Origin: Nematostella vectensis
Taxonomy: Eukaryota; Cnidaria; Anthozoa; Actiniaria; Edwardsiidae
Assembly: GCF_932526225.1 (NCBI RefSeq)
Contig: NC_064036.1
Span: 3,411,501-3,475,500 of the forward strand
Length of the DNA stretch: 64,000 bases
Reading direction: 5' to 3'
A program made the translations under genes and the position numbers. Below the pieces are notes generated by a model, which saw nothing but the letters and a program-made list of their open reading frames with translations, was not told the DNA's origin and searched no databases. Shown here one piece after another: positions 33,110 to 44,426 of this stretch (its first letter is position 1; each line of letters starts with the position of its first letter).

Positions 33110-34772
33110 TTTATGCTGATTATTGTGTATATATTTACATGTGAGATGCTATTACTTGAGTATGAAGCTTGAGCTTACTGTTAGCAGATTTTTTTTCCCT
33201 TCCCATTGGTTAAGATTTCAACTTATAGCCCTACTACCAAATGCAAGCTGTGATATAGTGGAAAATGTTGTGGTTAAAATTCAACTCTGTAGCCAGTAAA
33301 CCCATTTTACCTTCACAATGCTTTTAGCAGGGAAAATCAGGAATGCAGGTACACAATAATTATTATATTAGACATTAGTTTTTATCATATTAGATATTAG
33401 ACTTTTGGCTTCAAATGCGGCCCCGTGCATGTGTAAGGTCGTGACCTTTGATAAACAGTACAGGCTAGGGACAAGTCAATCATTTTAGTAAAACTGGCAT
33501 AATATGCTAGTAGCATTGCTCGCTTTAACTCGAAGTTATGTTAAAATCATTCTCGCTTTTAAAAATATGCTATTACAGCAGCCAAGTGACATACAAACCT
33601 TTAATGCAAACTAAATAAAAATCAAAGCTTTACTGTAATGCATAAACAGGGTTTCAATATACCAAAGCACCACCCTTGGTTGTAAGTAATAAGAATGCAT
33701 TATCTTGATGATCTTGACTGCCCTTTCTTGACAGCCGAGGACAAATTAATTTGATAAGAATGCATCTAACGACTCAACTTTTCTTTCTGTGTCTTTTCCT
33801 GAGAGCGAGAGTGGGACTGGGAACAAGTTTTTCCCAGACTTCCTGTTCCGGCTCTTCCGTGAGGTTGGTTTTAAAATTTTCGCTCTGCAAAATGCAAATT
33901 ATTCTGCACATTTTTTTGTGAAAAGTCTAAAAAAATATGCTAGAAATTATGCTAGCATAATCGGCTTGTGTCTAGTACAGGTGTGTGTGAAGGGAAATAT
34001 GGAGGGCAGGGTCTAGAGTAGTAATTCACTTGCCACGGATCAATTGAGTTCAAATGGGCATCCTTTGCTCTGGTAATAGGTCACTAGATCCATCTTGAAA
34101 CTTTTTCTACCGAAATGCATACTCTTAACTACCAACGAAAGTGTCAACCAGAGTCAAATGCATTTTGTCACATAGGGTGGGGTTTAAACTGTGTTGTAAC
34201 TGGTTCCATCCAAACTTCCCCTCAGGATAGAGCAGTTTTTCAGGTAAAGCAAATGTTTAGCGACAAAGGGTCGTAGGGCCCCCTTCTGGACATGCGCCTG
34301 CAATGAGACGAGGGACGGACCCAGGGATAGATAAGAAAAAAAAAATGGTGTAAAAAGTTCCCTTTAGATTGCACTATTGTTGATAGCGGAGCCAACGCGG
34401 CCGCAGGCCGCGCGCGGAGCTCCATAGGTATAGAAATATGGTATAACTATGCGACTTGGTTTTTGTGGTCATCGCTCGGGTACCCTGTGTGTCACAATCC
34501 AGTAAATCGTGCAACTCCCATGCCCCACTCGGCCCAACTAGAAAGGAGTCATCGTCAAGTGACACGTCAATCACGATGTTGTCATGAGGATGTTAACTCA
34601 ATCACCAAACTGGACATAACCGGTTTATAACCAGTCGAACTGGAAATAACATTTTTTACCACCGCCCCCAAATTTCCTCACTTATGCTTCAAAGTTCTTT
34701 TATGAACAACGCAAACCCGCATAGCGAAACAAGAAATTGAATATTGAGAAGTTTTTTATTTCCACTGTGACC
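33110..34772. other. Gene-free interval
   Basis: Mostly AT-rich. A minus-strand frame at 34374-34574 is weakly protein-like in its first 35 residues but has no splice partner or similarity that I can see. Confidence 0.45.
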
Positions 34773-35424
34773 ATGGACGACCTTTTTCGTGGTGATAAAA
34801 GAGGTAAGTTCACAACTATTATAGTTTTATGTTTACATCCAGTAGGTATGATGTTAAAAAAAAAACGGTTTTGAACTGAGTGCCTTTTTAAGTATATGTT
34901 AGAAAGGTTTTTCACGGATTTATTATCAGACGATAATATCATTTTATTTTTAAGAATAAAATACTTCTATTGTACAGAGAAGAATGTGTGTGTACAATGG
35001 TTTTGTTAAAACTCGCGCCCAAAAACAAGATGGCGGTAGTCTTGCGCGCGCTTGGTTTACTTTTTAGGTATATTTTATACCATTGGGCTAATTTTCATAT
35101 CATGTCATCTCGTTTCGATCTATAATAGTTGAAGAAGAACCAAGAAGAGAGGAGGAGCAAAATAATGAGGAGGAGAGGTCACGCAGGCCACGAGTGTTGA
35201 CAGAAGGACAAAGAGCTCGGAAGAGAGCACGTGACCTTGTACTCAACGAGGAGCAAAGAGTGCGAAAAAGACAGACGAGCTCCGAGTACAGGTTAAGTTG
35301 TAAGCAAAGAGTCCGGAAAAAGCAAAAGGACTCGGAGTACGAACTAGATGACAAGCAGAGAGCAGATGAACAATATTATTTCTATTATGGCTTGCACAAT
35401 TTTTCACAACCAAATTATATGTGA
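34773..35424 (+). CDS. Small basic protein with internal repeats, unknown
   Basis: Two exons, 34773-34803 (ATG in ACCATGG, donor GTAAGT) and 35129-35424 (acceptor after TATAATAG), join in phase 1 to give 108 residues. After an acidic run (VEEEPRREEEQNNEEER) come three to four copies of an ~18-residue motif with the core EQRVRKRQ..SEY / KQRVRKKQKDSEYEL / GQRARKRARD, very rich in Arg, Lys and Gln, followed by an aromatic tail (QYYFYYGLHNF). The basic clusters would act as nuclear localisation signals and could bind nucleic acid. Similar RKRQRD..EY repeats occur, from memory, in proteins tied to Helitron-like or other repeats, so a transposon origin is possible. AATAAA follows the stop by 16 bases. 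Expression is unproven. Confidence 0.6.
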
Positions 35425-35439
35425 TAAGACACCAGCCTA

Positions 35440-35445
35440 AATAAA
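35440..35445 (+). terminator. Polyadenylation signal AATAAA
   Basis: AATAAA 16 bases after the stop of the small basic protein, on the same strand. Confidence 0.5.
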
Positions 35446-35764
35446 TGCGTTTAAATTAAAAGCCATGATTCAGAATAACACCTTTTTTAACATCCTACTT
35501 ACGTGTATACACCACTTTCCTACTAAAAGCAATCCCATACTGCTGGATGTCAGCTTTGACTTTTTCATGTCAAATAATGGTGCATTTGTACAATGATAAT
35601 AAAAACAAGCATTCTCTAAAAGGCACCCATTTGTTAATAAAAGTATTTATTGTCATTCTCGTGCTCAATTCAATTCATTCATCCATCATAATCCTGGGTA
35701 GTCTTCCTGGGGGAGTGGAGGGAGGTAAATATATCAGTTGTTATTGAATACAAAAATTCATTAA

Positions 35765-35900
35765 TTTGATACCCCTCAAGGATAGCAGTATCAGAATAAC
35801 CATTAAACATCCCCTGAGGGATAGTAGTTGGGTAAAGTTTATACCCTAAAAGATGATTATCTTCACCCCATCCACTTTTTTAGAGAGTCAAACCCCAGGG
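35765..35900. repeat. Dispersed repeat, CCCTGAGGGATAG family
   Basis: Contains CCCCTCAAGGATAGCAGTAT, CATCCCCTGAGGGATAGTAG and TTTATACCCTAAAAGATG in the same order as the copy at 21290. Confidence 0.75.
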
Positions 35901-37333
35901 GGTGGGGGTCATGGCAGAAATTAGTAATGTACCCAAGACACCAGGATTTACTTGGAAATGGATATAAAATAAAACTACTACAAAGCTAGTTTGCACCCCC
36001 TATATCCTTAAATTTGCTACAAGTATTGCTAAAAAAAAGTGCATCCATGCAGACTCCGCTTTTAGGCAGTGCCTAAATCTATATATTACTGCTTATATTC
36101 CTTTAAGGACTATAACCTTTTGCTATTAGTCTTATCATACAATTCCTTTGATGTGTGTGATTCTGTTTGCAAAAAATGTAGGTCTTTTGTTTTTACACAT
36201 TTTGATCACTTTTTGCAGTAACTAAGGAAACCTATTGAGCGGTCAACCTTTGGTCACTTAGCTTCGTCCGTAGGCTGACCGTTAATAGATGTTCGACTGT
36301 AGCCTCTTCTCTATGGTCTGGGCATTTGCTCACCATATTGGTCTAGAGAAAGCAGCCGTATAGGAATAAATGTGTACAATTTAGAAAGCCAAATAAAGTC
36401 CTCTGTAATTTGCTGATTTGGATGTTGCTTTGTTTGGTCACATGAAGTGCATCTCTTTTATAAACTCCAGTCAAGTGGAAAAGTATACAGTAGCTAAGAC
36501 ACTGCTTGATCATGACGAACCTTGATCAAGCATAGCAAAATCATTGAGAGGATTCGGGTATTTACTATGCTGACAAACTATTGTGCTGAGATAAAATCAC
36601 ATCATTTTATTTCAACCCACTACCTAGTCTTAGAGTTCTTGATATTCTAACCCAATTTTATCTGTATAATATAATTTTATCCTAGCCTCATCCCCATGCG
36701 TCTTGTGACAGCCCTCTGTTCTCAAACTTTCTCTGCAATTAGCTGTCCCTGACGCCTGGCTAAACACTAGGACTTTTCTTTCCCAAAGTCAAATATCACG
36801 ACTTTAACTATTCAAATATGAGCATAATTATTGAATTACAAATATTCTAAACTATAATGAGATCACTCCAAGAGACCATGGTCTCTTGATCACTCGATAT
36901 ACAAGATAAATCTAGCCGTGGCAGTAAACAACAAATACTTCACAGATTAGACTTTGTGTTGCTCCAAGACAACTTACAAAATATGTTAAATTTACTCTTG
37001 CACTTTAAGAATCTACTAAAACCAGGCTCAGTTGAAGTAAATAATCTCAGTAGCAGTGAGATATGTGTGGATTCGTGCTATACTGACTGATTTAATGGTG
37101 AAATGCTTGAATAACAGCCCATAGACACATCAATTTGCCGATCCTGAGTCTACTTCAAGGCGAGCAGCAAATCAAAGTGACGTCATTAACTGACAAGGCG
37201 CTCAGCCAAAAGAAGGGTTGAAGCTATTTTTATCCATTTGTAAGGGATCTTATGGTAACACTCAGGTCATCAGTTTGGTTGTAACATTGAACTATCTAAA
37301 CCCTCCTTGCTTTATATTTCTGCATTGTTTTGT
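35901..37333. other. Gene-free interval
   Basis: AT-rich sequence between the dispersed repeat and the 3' end of PEX11G. It should hold the PEX11G 3'UTR (minus strand); no further coding frame is supported. Confidence 0.5.
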
Positions 37334-38529
37334 TCAGTCTTCCTTTTGGTGTGGGCTTGGCTTGGCGGGATAAAGATAATTATACATCAGACAGACTGAT
37401 GAAATGGTCCCAAACAGTCCAATGGCAGATTTCGGCAGGCATCCAGCCCATAGAAACCCAGGGCAAGACCAATGAACAGCATTCACTGCATCAGCAAGAC
37501 TACCAACTATTGAAATTAGCAGTTCCAACCGTTTCGACTGATACCAAATAAGCTTGGCCTTACTCTTTGCAGGCTGGCCATTTTTATGTTGAGAATATTT
37601 ATTTCTCTCTTGTAGTAGTGACCATACAGACTGTAGTGCATCCAGACAGAGAGAGACAAGCCAGCAATAAACACTCAATGCATAGAGTCTTGCCGAGTCA
37701 CCATGGATGATCTTGTTGTCACGAGCCCACGCTATGTGCTCCACTGGGTAAAAAATCTGGATAGCTGTGTTACTTAATATCTTTGTGACCCGCAACACTA
37801 AATCATCCTGAAAAACAACCGTGTAATTTGATTAACAAATAAACTTTATTGATAAATTGACAGAATAAAAGTGAGACATTTAGTGGTCTAAGAAATGTAA
37901 AGGGCTCTTAAGGCATCATATAGAAGTTTTCTGAAAACCTTAGTGTTGCTTGTTCTACTGGACAACTGACAAGCGCGTTGTATTTAATACTTCGTGAAAT
38001 GTTCCAACGTTAACAGAATTAAATTGACCGTAGAGAGTAAAATGATCGCCCTTTGGTTCAACAATAAGTTACGCACTCCTTTTACAAGGCGCTTCAGTGG
38101 CGGATCCAGACCATGGAAAAAAAAACATTCTTCAGTCTGCCCTCCGCCCCCTCCCGGCAGTTGTCGACCGTATTCTAAATTATGTACGTAGTACGTTATT
38201 GGAGTGCAAAATCTCACTTACAAAATTATGATCAAAGGTTTCTGACCAAAATAAAGTACACTCGAATACGTTCACTATCTCACCTTTAAACCCAGTCCAT
38301 ACTTCTTGACGTGAAAAAACATGGACAAATCGTCGAATAATCTCAACATAGTCCTGCATTCAGCCAAGCGACCAGCGAAGATCAACAAGCTACGACTGAG
38401 TTTGTCTTCTTTGTAAACTTCGCTCAGTAACCCACCAGATAGCATACCAGAATAGCACAGCAGTCGTATAACTTTATCTCTCCCACGGTAACTTTCCATA
38501 ATCTTCGATAATTTAGAAGCCATTTCCAT
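37334..38529 (-). CDS. PEX11G: Peroxisomal membrane protein PEX11 gamma
   Basis: Two exons, 38529-38284 and 37807-37334, joined in phase 0 to 239 residues (human PEX11G 241). MESYRGRDKVIRLLCYSG, CRTMLRLFDDLSMF, KKYGLGLK, YPVEHIAWARD, ADAVNAVHW and GLFGTISSVCLMY follow the PEX11G pattern throughout; the N-terminal amphipathic helix and the two hydrophobic C-terminal segments are present. PEX11 proteins shape and elongate the peroxisome membrane before fission. A second ATG two codons in is an equally possible start. The single intron contains a copy of a dispersed repeat (37985-38185). Confidence 0.97.
37985..38185. repeat. Dispersed repeat, intact copy
   Basis: Matches 45290-45436 plus 52858-52890 over TTCCAACGTTAACAGAATTA, TTGACCGTAGAGAGTA, CAGTGGCGGATCCAGACC and CTGCCCTCCGCCCCCTCCC. 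This copy is uninterrupted and so gives the target sequence for the nested insertion at 45437. It lies in the PEX11G intron. Confidence 0.85.
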
Positions 38530-38855
38530 TTTTACAAATTATAGAACAACAACCGAACACACATTTGACTTAAAATAGAGCCTCTCTGTCAGGCGTTCCT
38601 TGTTCGAAACCAGCGCGAGAAGGCTGGTACTACAAATATTCCTCAAACACCGAATATTGCTCCAGGACACATAATCATATTGGTACATAATCTAATAAAT
38701 GTCAGTCGATAAACTCGTGTGCCATATATGATTGTAACTCGAGTACTCTGGACAAGTGAATTTGATATATTTGTTATTCTGACACAGGGAGCCCGGTGTG
38801 TATAACCTCGTTCTGTCTCCTCAATAATGCTTAGCAGCCAACCATGGGAGGTTGA

Positions 38856-39040
38856 GGGGGGGGGGGGGGGGGGGGGGGGTTCTTCAGAGCAAGAGTGATA
38901 GAGATGCTCCTCAGGAAATTAGAAAAATACCCCTAAAGAATACCTGCATGGACCAAAAATTGTTGCCCTAGACTCATAAGCCCTAAAAACTACCATTTGT
39001 ATCTCGGATACCCGCTAAAAAATACCAAAACGTAGGAAGA
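38856..39040. repeat. 24-base G run plus diverged dispersed repeat
   Basis: G homopolymer at 38856-38879 followed by AT-rich sequence with CCCCTAAAGAATACC, CCCTAAAAACTACC and CGCTAAAAAATACC, a spaced motif similar to the family at 21290 and 61890. Confidence 0.6.
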
Positions 39041-39401
39041 AACCACCGGACAGCCTCTATCTCACCAACTACCTCCTAACCTCCTCAAGCGTGGCTATAA
39101 ACCCGCTTTTCTCAAGAGACAAATCCTACGCGTTGCTAACATTTCCCGCATTGACGCCCTACGCCCTAATAATAAAAAACACAAAAACTCCCGTCGCATC
39201 CCCTTAGAACTTAGAACTTAGAACTATTTACTCCCTAATAGGTTTCACTAATTTCGGGAGGGACAGTCAGCACTGATGTTACAGTCTCCTTTGTCACTAC
39301 CTATAACCCTACACTACCTAACATCAACGACATAATCCGTAGAAACTACAACCTTCTACTCTCGTCTAAGCGATGCCATAAGGTTTTCACTGAGCCCCCT
39401 C

Positions 39402-39926
39402 TTGTCGCATTTCGCCGCTCACCTAACCTCCGCGACATCCTCGTTAAAGCCAAGCTACCTTCCGACCGCTCTCCCACCAACCAACCTCCCGGTGCTTTCC
39501 GTTGCGGAAAAAAACTGCCTAACCTTCCCCTATATTAGAACCGATGGCCTTACAAGCTACACATTTTTCTCAACAGGTGAAACACGACCTATAACCTCCC
39601 ACATAACCTGCAATACTAAAAACGTGATTTATATGATTCAATGTAACCGCTGTAACCTTCAATATATTGGGGAAACTAAACGCAAATTAAAAGAACGCTT
39701 TAATGACCACAGCAGAACTGTAGACTCCCAATCTCGATCCATACCAACCCACGCCGCTGAACACTTCCAAAAACCTAACCACTCCGCTTCTGACATAGAG
39801 CTCATACCTATTGAAAAAATAAGAAATAACCGCGACTCCATCCGCAAAGCAAGAGAAGCCACACTGATAGCTCGCGCTGGCACTCTTGAACCCGGTGGCC
39901 TCAACCGGCGTGAAGAAACCGTTTAG
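39402..39926 (+). pseudogene. GIY-YIG endonuclease remnant of a Penelope-like element
   Basis: The frame is 174 codons, of which the first ~45 are read out of the original RT frame. From about residue 75 it encodes the GIY-YIG module with the paired motif IYMIQ..LQYIG, a CNRC cysteine pair before it, the Arg of ERFNDH and a C-terminal KIRNNRDSIRKAREATLI helix that matches the end of such proteins. The endonuclease nicks target DNA during insertion. The 5' part of the protein is lost, so the copy is dead. Confidence 0.8.
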
Positions 39927-40070
39927 CTACTTAGTAATCCACACCACCCTATTTACCATCTTCCATAAGTCACTCCTAACTCAATTACTATTTTTACCTT
40001 TTGTTAGTTAATCATCAATGAACTTTGTACATATTCTAGCTGTAACATGCCATTGTAACTCATTTATAAC

Positions 40071-40106
40071 CTGAAGAAGGCAGGCATTGGCCTGCCGAAA
40101 TATCGT
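40071..40106 (+). ncRNA. Hammerhead-ribozyme-like motif at the Penelope-like 3' end
   Basis: CTGAAGA is followed by a perfect 7-bp stem (GGCAGGC / GCCTGCC, loop ATTG) and then GAAA. This satisfies the core CUGANGA - stem II - GAAA of a hammerhead ribozyme, and Penelope-like elements are known to carry hammerheads in their terminal repeats. Stems I and III and an NUH cleavage site are not clear to me, so activity is doubtful. Confidence 0.45.
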
Positions 40107-40263
40107 TCTAAAAAACATAAATCTGCGTTGTTGTCGACTTTTTCTTTTAAAGGTTTTAAAAAATACCAGCCATTTTATCGCTTGTCGGTGTTTTCTTTCT
40201 CATTTGACTTCGCCGCTCAGACAAACAAAACAAACAAAACAAGCCATTGGGTTGGCTGTGGTT

Positions 40264-41742
40264 ATGGCGGCCACGAATTTTCTTGGCTCCGTCGCTATCC
40301 TACTGGTATCGCTTGTAATTCTTTCAAATCTCAACAATACCTCTGAAATCTTATCAAGAAACACCTCTGAGTTCAATTTGTCTGGATGGATCAGCAAATA
40401 CAAGTTACTGCTGATCGGTAGCGAAAGTTTTCTTACTTCTACTCGATCGTCAAGATCCGCCATCTTGAATCCTTATGATGTTCATCCTGGCCTACCAAGG
40501 CTCATCTGTAATCTGTTGCTGCTGGGTGGTAATATATCGCTTAACCCTGGTCCAAACTGGAAATTTCCCTGTGGCATATGTGCGAAACCTGTCAAATCCA
40601 ACCAAAGAGGCATCCAATGTGACTCGTGTGACCTGTGGTTTCATTCGTCATGCTGCCAAATTGGTAATTCAACCTATAACTCCTTGGCTAATTCCTCTTG
40701 TACATGGATCTGTCCATGTTGTGGCTCATCTAACTTTTCAAGTGGATCAATCTTCACCTCATCATCCAACTCCATAAGTATTAGCAACTCATTCACTATT
40801 CTATCAACTAATCATGATGAACCATCAAATTCACGTTCTACGCATAGTCTTTATAGTCCTCTTCCTGTCACATCTACCCCGGTTAAACGCTTCAGGAAAA
40901 TCACTAGACTCAATTGTATTGAAATCAATTGTGACAGCATAAAGAGCTCTGAACGTGCAGCAGTTTTTGCCAGCCATGTTAGTATGTATAATCCTGATGT
41001 TATTTTTGGGTGTGAATCCAAACTCAGCCCAGAAGATCCAACATACTCGTCCTTTCCACCAGACTACACAGTATATCGTAAAGATCGATTGGATTCAGGT
41101 GGTGGAGGTGTGTTTATTGCCATCAAGCACGACATCCCATCATTTGCATCACCGAACCACACTATTGACTCTGGAGACGAAGATGAATCATTATGGGTTT
41201 CTGTAAAGCTCGCCAAACAAAAGGAACTCTATCTGTGTTCTTTCTACAAACCTCCCAAGGCTACTACATCACGTATCGACTACCTTTCACATGCTGTTCT
41301 CAAAATTTTCGACAAGAATAAAAAATCTCACCCTAACATTGTTATTGCTGGCGATTTTAACTGTGGAGACATAAACTGGAACTCTGACCCTCCTTCAATC
41401 ACTAACCATGCGTCGGCACCCATGATGAATTACCTACTGGATTTTATCAGCAATAACGCTCTTACTCAACACGTCGTACATCCCACACGCCCAGCTTCTC
41501 TTAATACTTTGGATCTGGTGTTATCGTCATCTCCTGCTCTAGTATCCGATGTCAGAATCCTCCCAGGTATGAGTGACCACGATATTGTGTCTTTTTCTAT
41601 CACCTGTAAGCCTCCAAGGCTAACAAGTCCCCCCCACAAAGTTTATATGTACGATAAAATGGATGTCGAGGGTCTCCATCGTGATGCTATGACCTTGGCT
41701 AGTGAGTTCTTCTCTTCATGTGAGTCTAGGTCAGTGGAGTAA
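40264..41742 (+). pseudogene. CR1-like pol, N-terminal part: PHD finger and APE endonuclease
   Basis: The frame is best started at 40264 (ATGGCGGCC). A hydrophobic N-terminus is followed by LLLLGGNISLNPGP, which resembles a 2A-type peptide end (NPGP at 40543-40554) though the usual D-x-E is absent. A PHD-type zinc finger follows (CGIC, CDSCDLWFH, CPCC), then an apurinic-type endonuclease with IEINCDS, VIFGCES, AGDFN, TLDLVL and GMSDHDIV. The frame is cut by TAA at 41740-41742; the same frame continues into the RT, so this is a nonsense mutation in one polyprotein and not a natural end. Confidence 0.85.
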
Positions 41743-43467
41743 AATTGGTCGCATTTCAAGAACGGTCTCTTATCTGCTGTTGAAAAACATGTTCCTTCCA
41801 AACTGACCAAGTCGAAACTTTCTTTACCTTGGATGTCACCAACCATTAAACGCCTTATGAGGAAACGAGATTCTCTCCTCCTTAGAGATAAACGTAGTAA
41901 CAACAAAAGCTCAGAAGTATGGCGTGCTTACCGTCAACAGAGGAACAAAGTCGTCAAGGCTCTCAAGGTTGCACATAACAACTATTTGAATGACGTGATA
42001 GGCGAAAGTTTGCAATCAGATCCCAAGAAATTTTGGAGATATGTTAAACGCTCAAGATCAGAAAATGTAGGCATTCCAACTCTCCGTAAGGATAACATGC
42101 TTTTTATATCAGATGCAGATAAAGCTGAGGCTCTTAACCATCATTTCCAGAGCGTTTTCACTAGTGATAATGGTCAACTTCCGGATCTGTCGACTTCTAG
42201 TTACCCTACAATTAAAGATATTATCTTTACCGAGCCTGGCATTCGTAAGCAGCTTGAAAGTCTCAATCCATCTAAGTCTGTTGGACCGGATGGTCTTTCT
42301 CCAAGAATCCTCCGTGATCTATCATCTGAGATCTCAAATGTGCTCACGTTTATCTTCCAGCAAAGTTTTGACTCAGGTATTTTGCCTGAAGACTGGTTAA
42401 AAGCTTTGGTAGTCCCTGTCTTCAAAAAATCCAGCAAGGACAACCCTGAGAACTACCGTCCCATATCCCTGACTTGTATATGCTGTAAAGTTATGGAACA
42501 TGTAGTGCTAAGCCATCTGAACAGTCACACTGCTATGAACAACATCTTATCTGATTTGCAACACGGTTTTCGTTCTGGTTTTTCTTGTGAGACGCAGCTT
42601 GTTCCTACTACTTATGACTGGGCTACTTCTCTTAATAATCAAGGCCAGGTTGATGCTTTATTACTCGACTTCAGTAAAGCCTTTGATAAAGTCTCGCATT
42701 CCAAACTTTTGTATAAGCTCCGTAGTTATGGTATCTGCGGTAAGACTTGCCAATGGATCACTAGTTTCTTATCTGTTAGAACACAATTTGTCTCTGTGAA
42801 TGGTACCCACTCCAGCTGTACTCCAGTGACCTCAGGCGTTCCTCAAGGTTCTGTGTTGGGTCCGGCGCTCTTCCTCTTGTTCATCAACGACATTACTCTC
42901 TGCACCAGGTCTCACCTACGTTTATTTGCTGATGATACTGTAGTCTATCGCAATATCAGGTCTGCAGATGATCATCAAGTGCTCCAGCAAGACCTGGATA
43001 ACTTAACTAAATGGTCAAATGATTGGCAAATGGAATTCAACGTGTCTAAGTGTCATCTGCTTTCTATCACAAACAAGCGCAAACCATCCTTGCATACTTA
43101 CTCCATCAACAATAAGTCTCTATCCAAAGTTGCAGAGCAAGATTACCTTGGAGTACGCTGTTCCTCCAATCTTCGCTGGGGCCCCCACGCATCTAAAATC
43201 TCGGATAAGGCAAACAAAGTTCTTGGTCTTCTTCGCAGGACTTTGAAACCATGCAGTCAGCTAGTTAAAGAGAGAGCATACTTTACCTTAGTAAGACCTA
43301 TTCTTGAATACGCAGCTCCAGCTTGGAACCCTTATACTGATACCGATGTCAATCGCCTGGAACAAGTGCAAAAGAACGCTGCACGGTTCGTCACCAACAC
43401 AGGTATGCAAGTACCACAAAACTTGTTAAAGACCTATCTTGGGACACTCTTGAACAAAGACGTTTAA
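41743..43467 (+). pseudogene. CR1-like pol, C-terminal part: reverse transcriptase
   Basis: Same frame as the upstream part after the TAA. Reverse transcriptase motifs are complete: SVGPDGLSPRIL, NYRPISLT, HGFRSG, DFSKAFDKVSH, SGVPQGSVLGP, LFADDTVVY and LGVRCSSNL. Near 43420 a one-base frameshift diverts the frame to a stop at 43467; the original C-terminus (WNLLPNDVKS and following) continues in another frame to TAG at 43752. With two lesions the copy cannot make a full protein. Confidence 0.88.
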
Positions 43468-44426
43468 CTAGTCAGGCTATCTTATTTTATAAATTTCATA
43501 ATAGTCTTATATATGCTAAATTACCTGATCTTGTCACGCGATCAACCAGATCCACCAGGCGCAAAGAGCTGTATTATAACCAATTGCAAGCAAATACCCT
43601 AGCTTTCAACTATTCTTTTTTCGCTAGAGCCATAAGAATCTGGAATTTGCTCCCCAACGACGTCAAATCAATTAATACCCTTGCCAAGTATAAGGCTGCT
43701 GTTCAGCCTGCAGTTAGATCTCTACAAGTACCTAGCTACTTGCGCAGGCTTTAGATCCCCAACCCATTAGCTGCTTAGTTTGTTTGTTTATTTATTATTC
43801 ATTCATTTATTTATTTATTTAGCTATTTATCTATTTATTATTTATGTATTTAGCTATTTATCTATATCATTTATCTGCAATTAGATTTAAAGTGCATGTT
43901 ACTTGTGTTAGCATTTAGATCCTCAATGGTCCTTTCCCCTTGTGGCGTTCTGTGCTTCTGTCTACGCCGGAGTCCTCTGCAATGCTTTGTTGAAGCGGTT
44001 GCGAGTGATTCTGGTGTGGATGGGGGTGTGGAGCGCCGTAGGGGGAAGGGTCCATTAAATATTTCGTTTGTCTGCTTGTTATTCACTACTAATTTATTTA
44101 TTTGTTTATTACCTATTTGTCTCAAGTATCTATCTTGTTTTCTTATTTTATCTATTTACTTATTTATTTATTTATTTATTTACTTATTTATACATTGATG
44201 TTTGTTTTTGCTACAGTTACTCTTTAATACTCTTTGTATCATAATTATACAATAATTACAATATTTACTTATACAGTTACTCTTTAATACTCTTTGTATC
44301 ATAATTATTCGTTATTATTTGAGCAATACTTATTGTAATTATTTTAGCTCTATATGCCTCCTAGTATTAGCGAAAGCTACTTATAGGAGTAATAAATCGA
44401 AGTATCGAAGTATCTTGGTAACTTAA

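Larger units (their letters stand above)
39041..40110 (+). mobile_element. Penelope-like element, 5'-truncated 3' fragment
   Basis: Conceptual translation, with frameshifts, gives the end of a Penelope-type reverse transcriptase (LLKRGYKPAFLKRQ, then PPLVAFRRSPNLRDILVKAK and FRCGK) followed by a GIY-YIG endonuclease domain (VIYMIQCNRCNLQYIGETKR, ERFNDH, HAAEHF). This order and these motifs are typical of Penelope-like retroelements. The RT catalytic core is missing, and at least two frame changes separate the RT remnant from the intact GIY-YIG frame. Confidence 0.85.
40116..44410 (+). mobile_element. CR1-like non-LTR retrotransposon, degenerate
   Basis: One long pol frame with PHD finger, APE-type endonuclease and reverse transcriptase, followed by an AT-rich 3' region with (TTTA)n tracts and a tail of repeated TCGAAGTA at 44397-44412, as in CR1/L2 elements. 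The element directly abuts the Penelope-like fragment on its 5' side. A 60-bp duplication (CAGTTACTCTTTAATACTCT and following) lies in the 3' region at 44212-44309. No target duplication was identified. Confidence 0.85.

Noticed and set aside
34374-34574. Minus-strand frame with an acidic start (SLDDDSFLVGPSG)
   Set aside because: Only about 35 residues look protein-like, no partner exon or similarity was found, and the rest is low quality.
41643-41906. Idea that the CR1-like element has two separate ORFs
   Set aside because: Both parts are in the same frame and only a TAA at 41740 separates the endonuclease from the RT; this is better read as a mutation.
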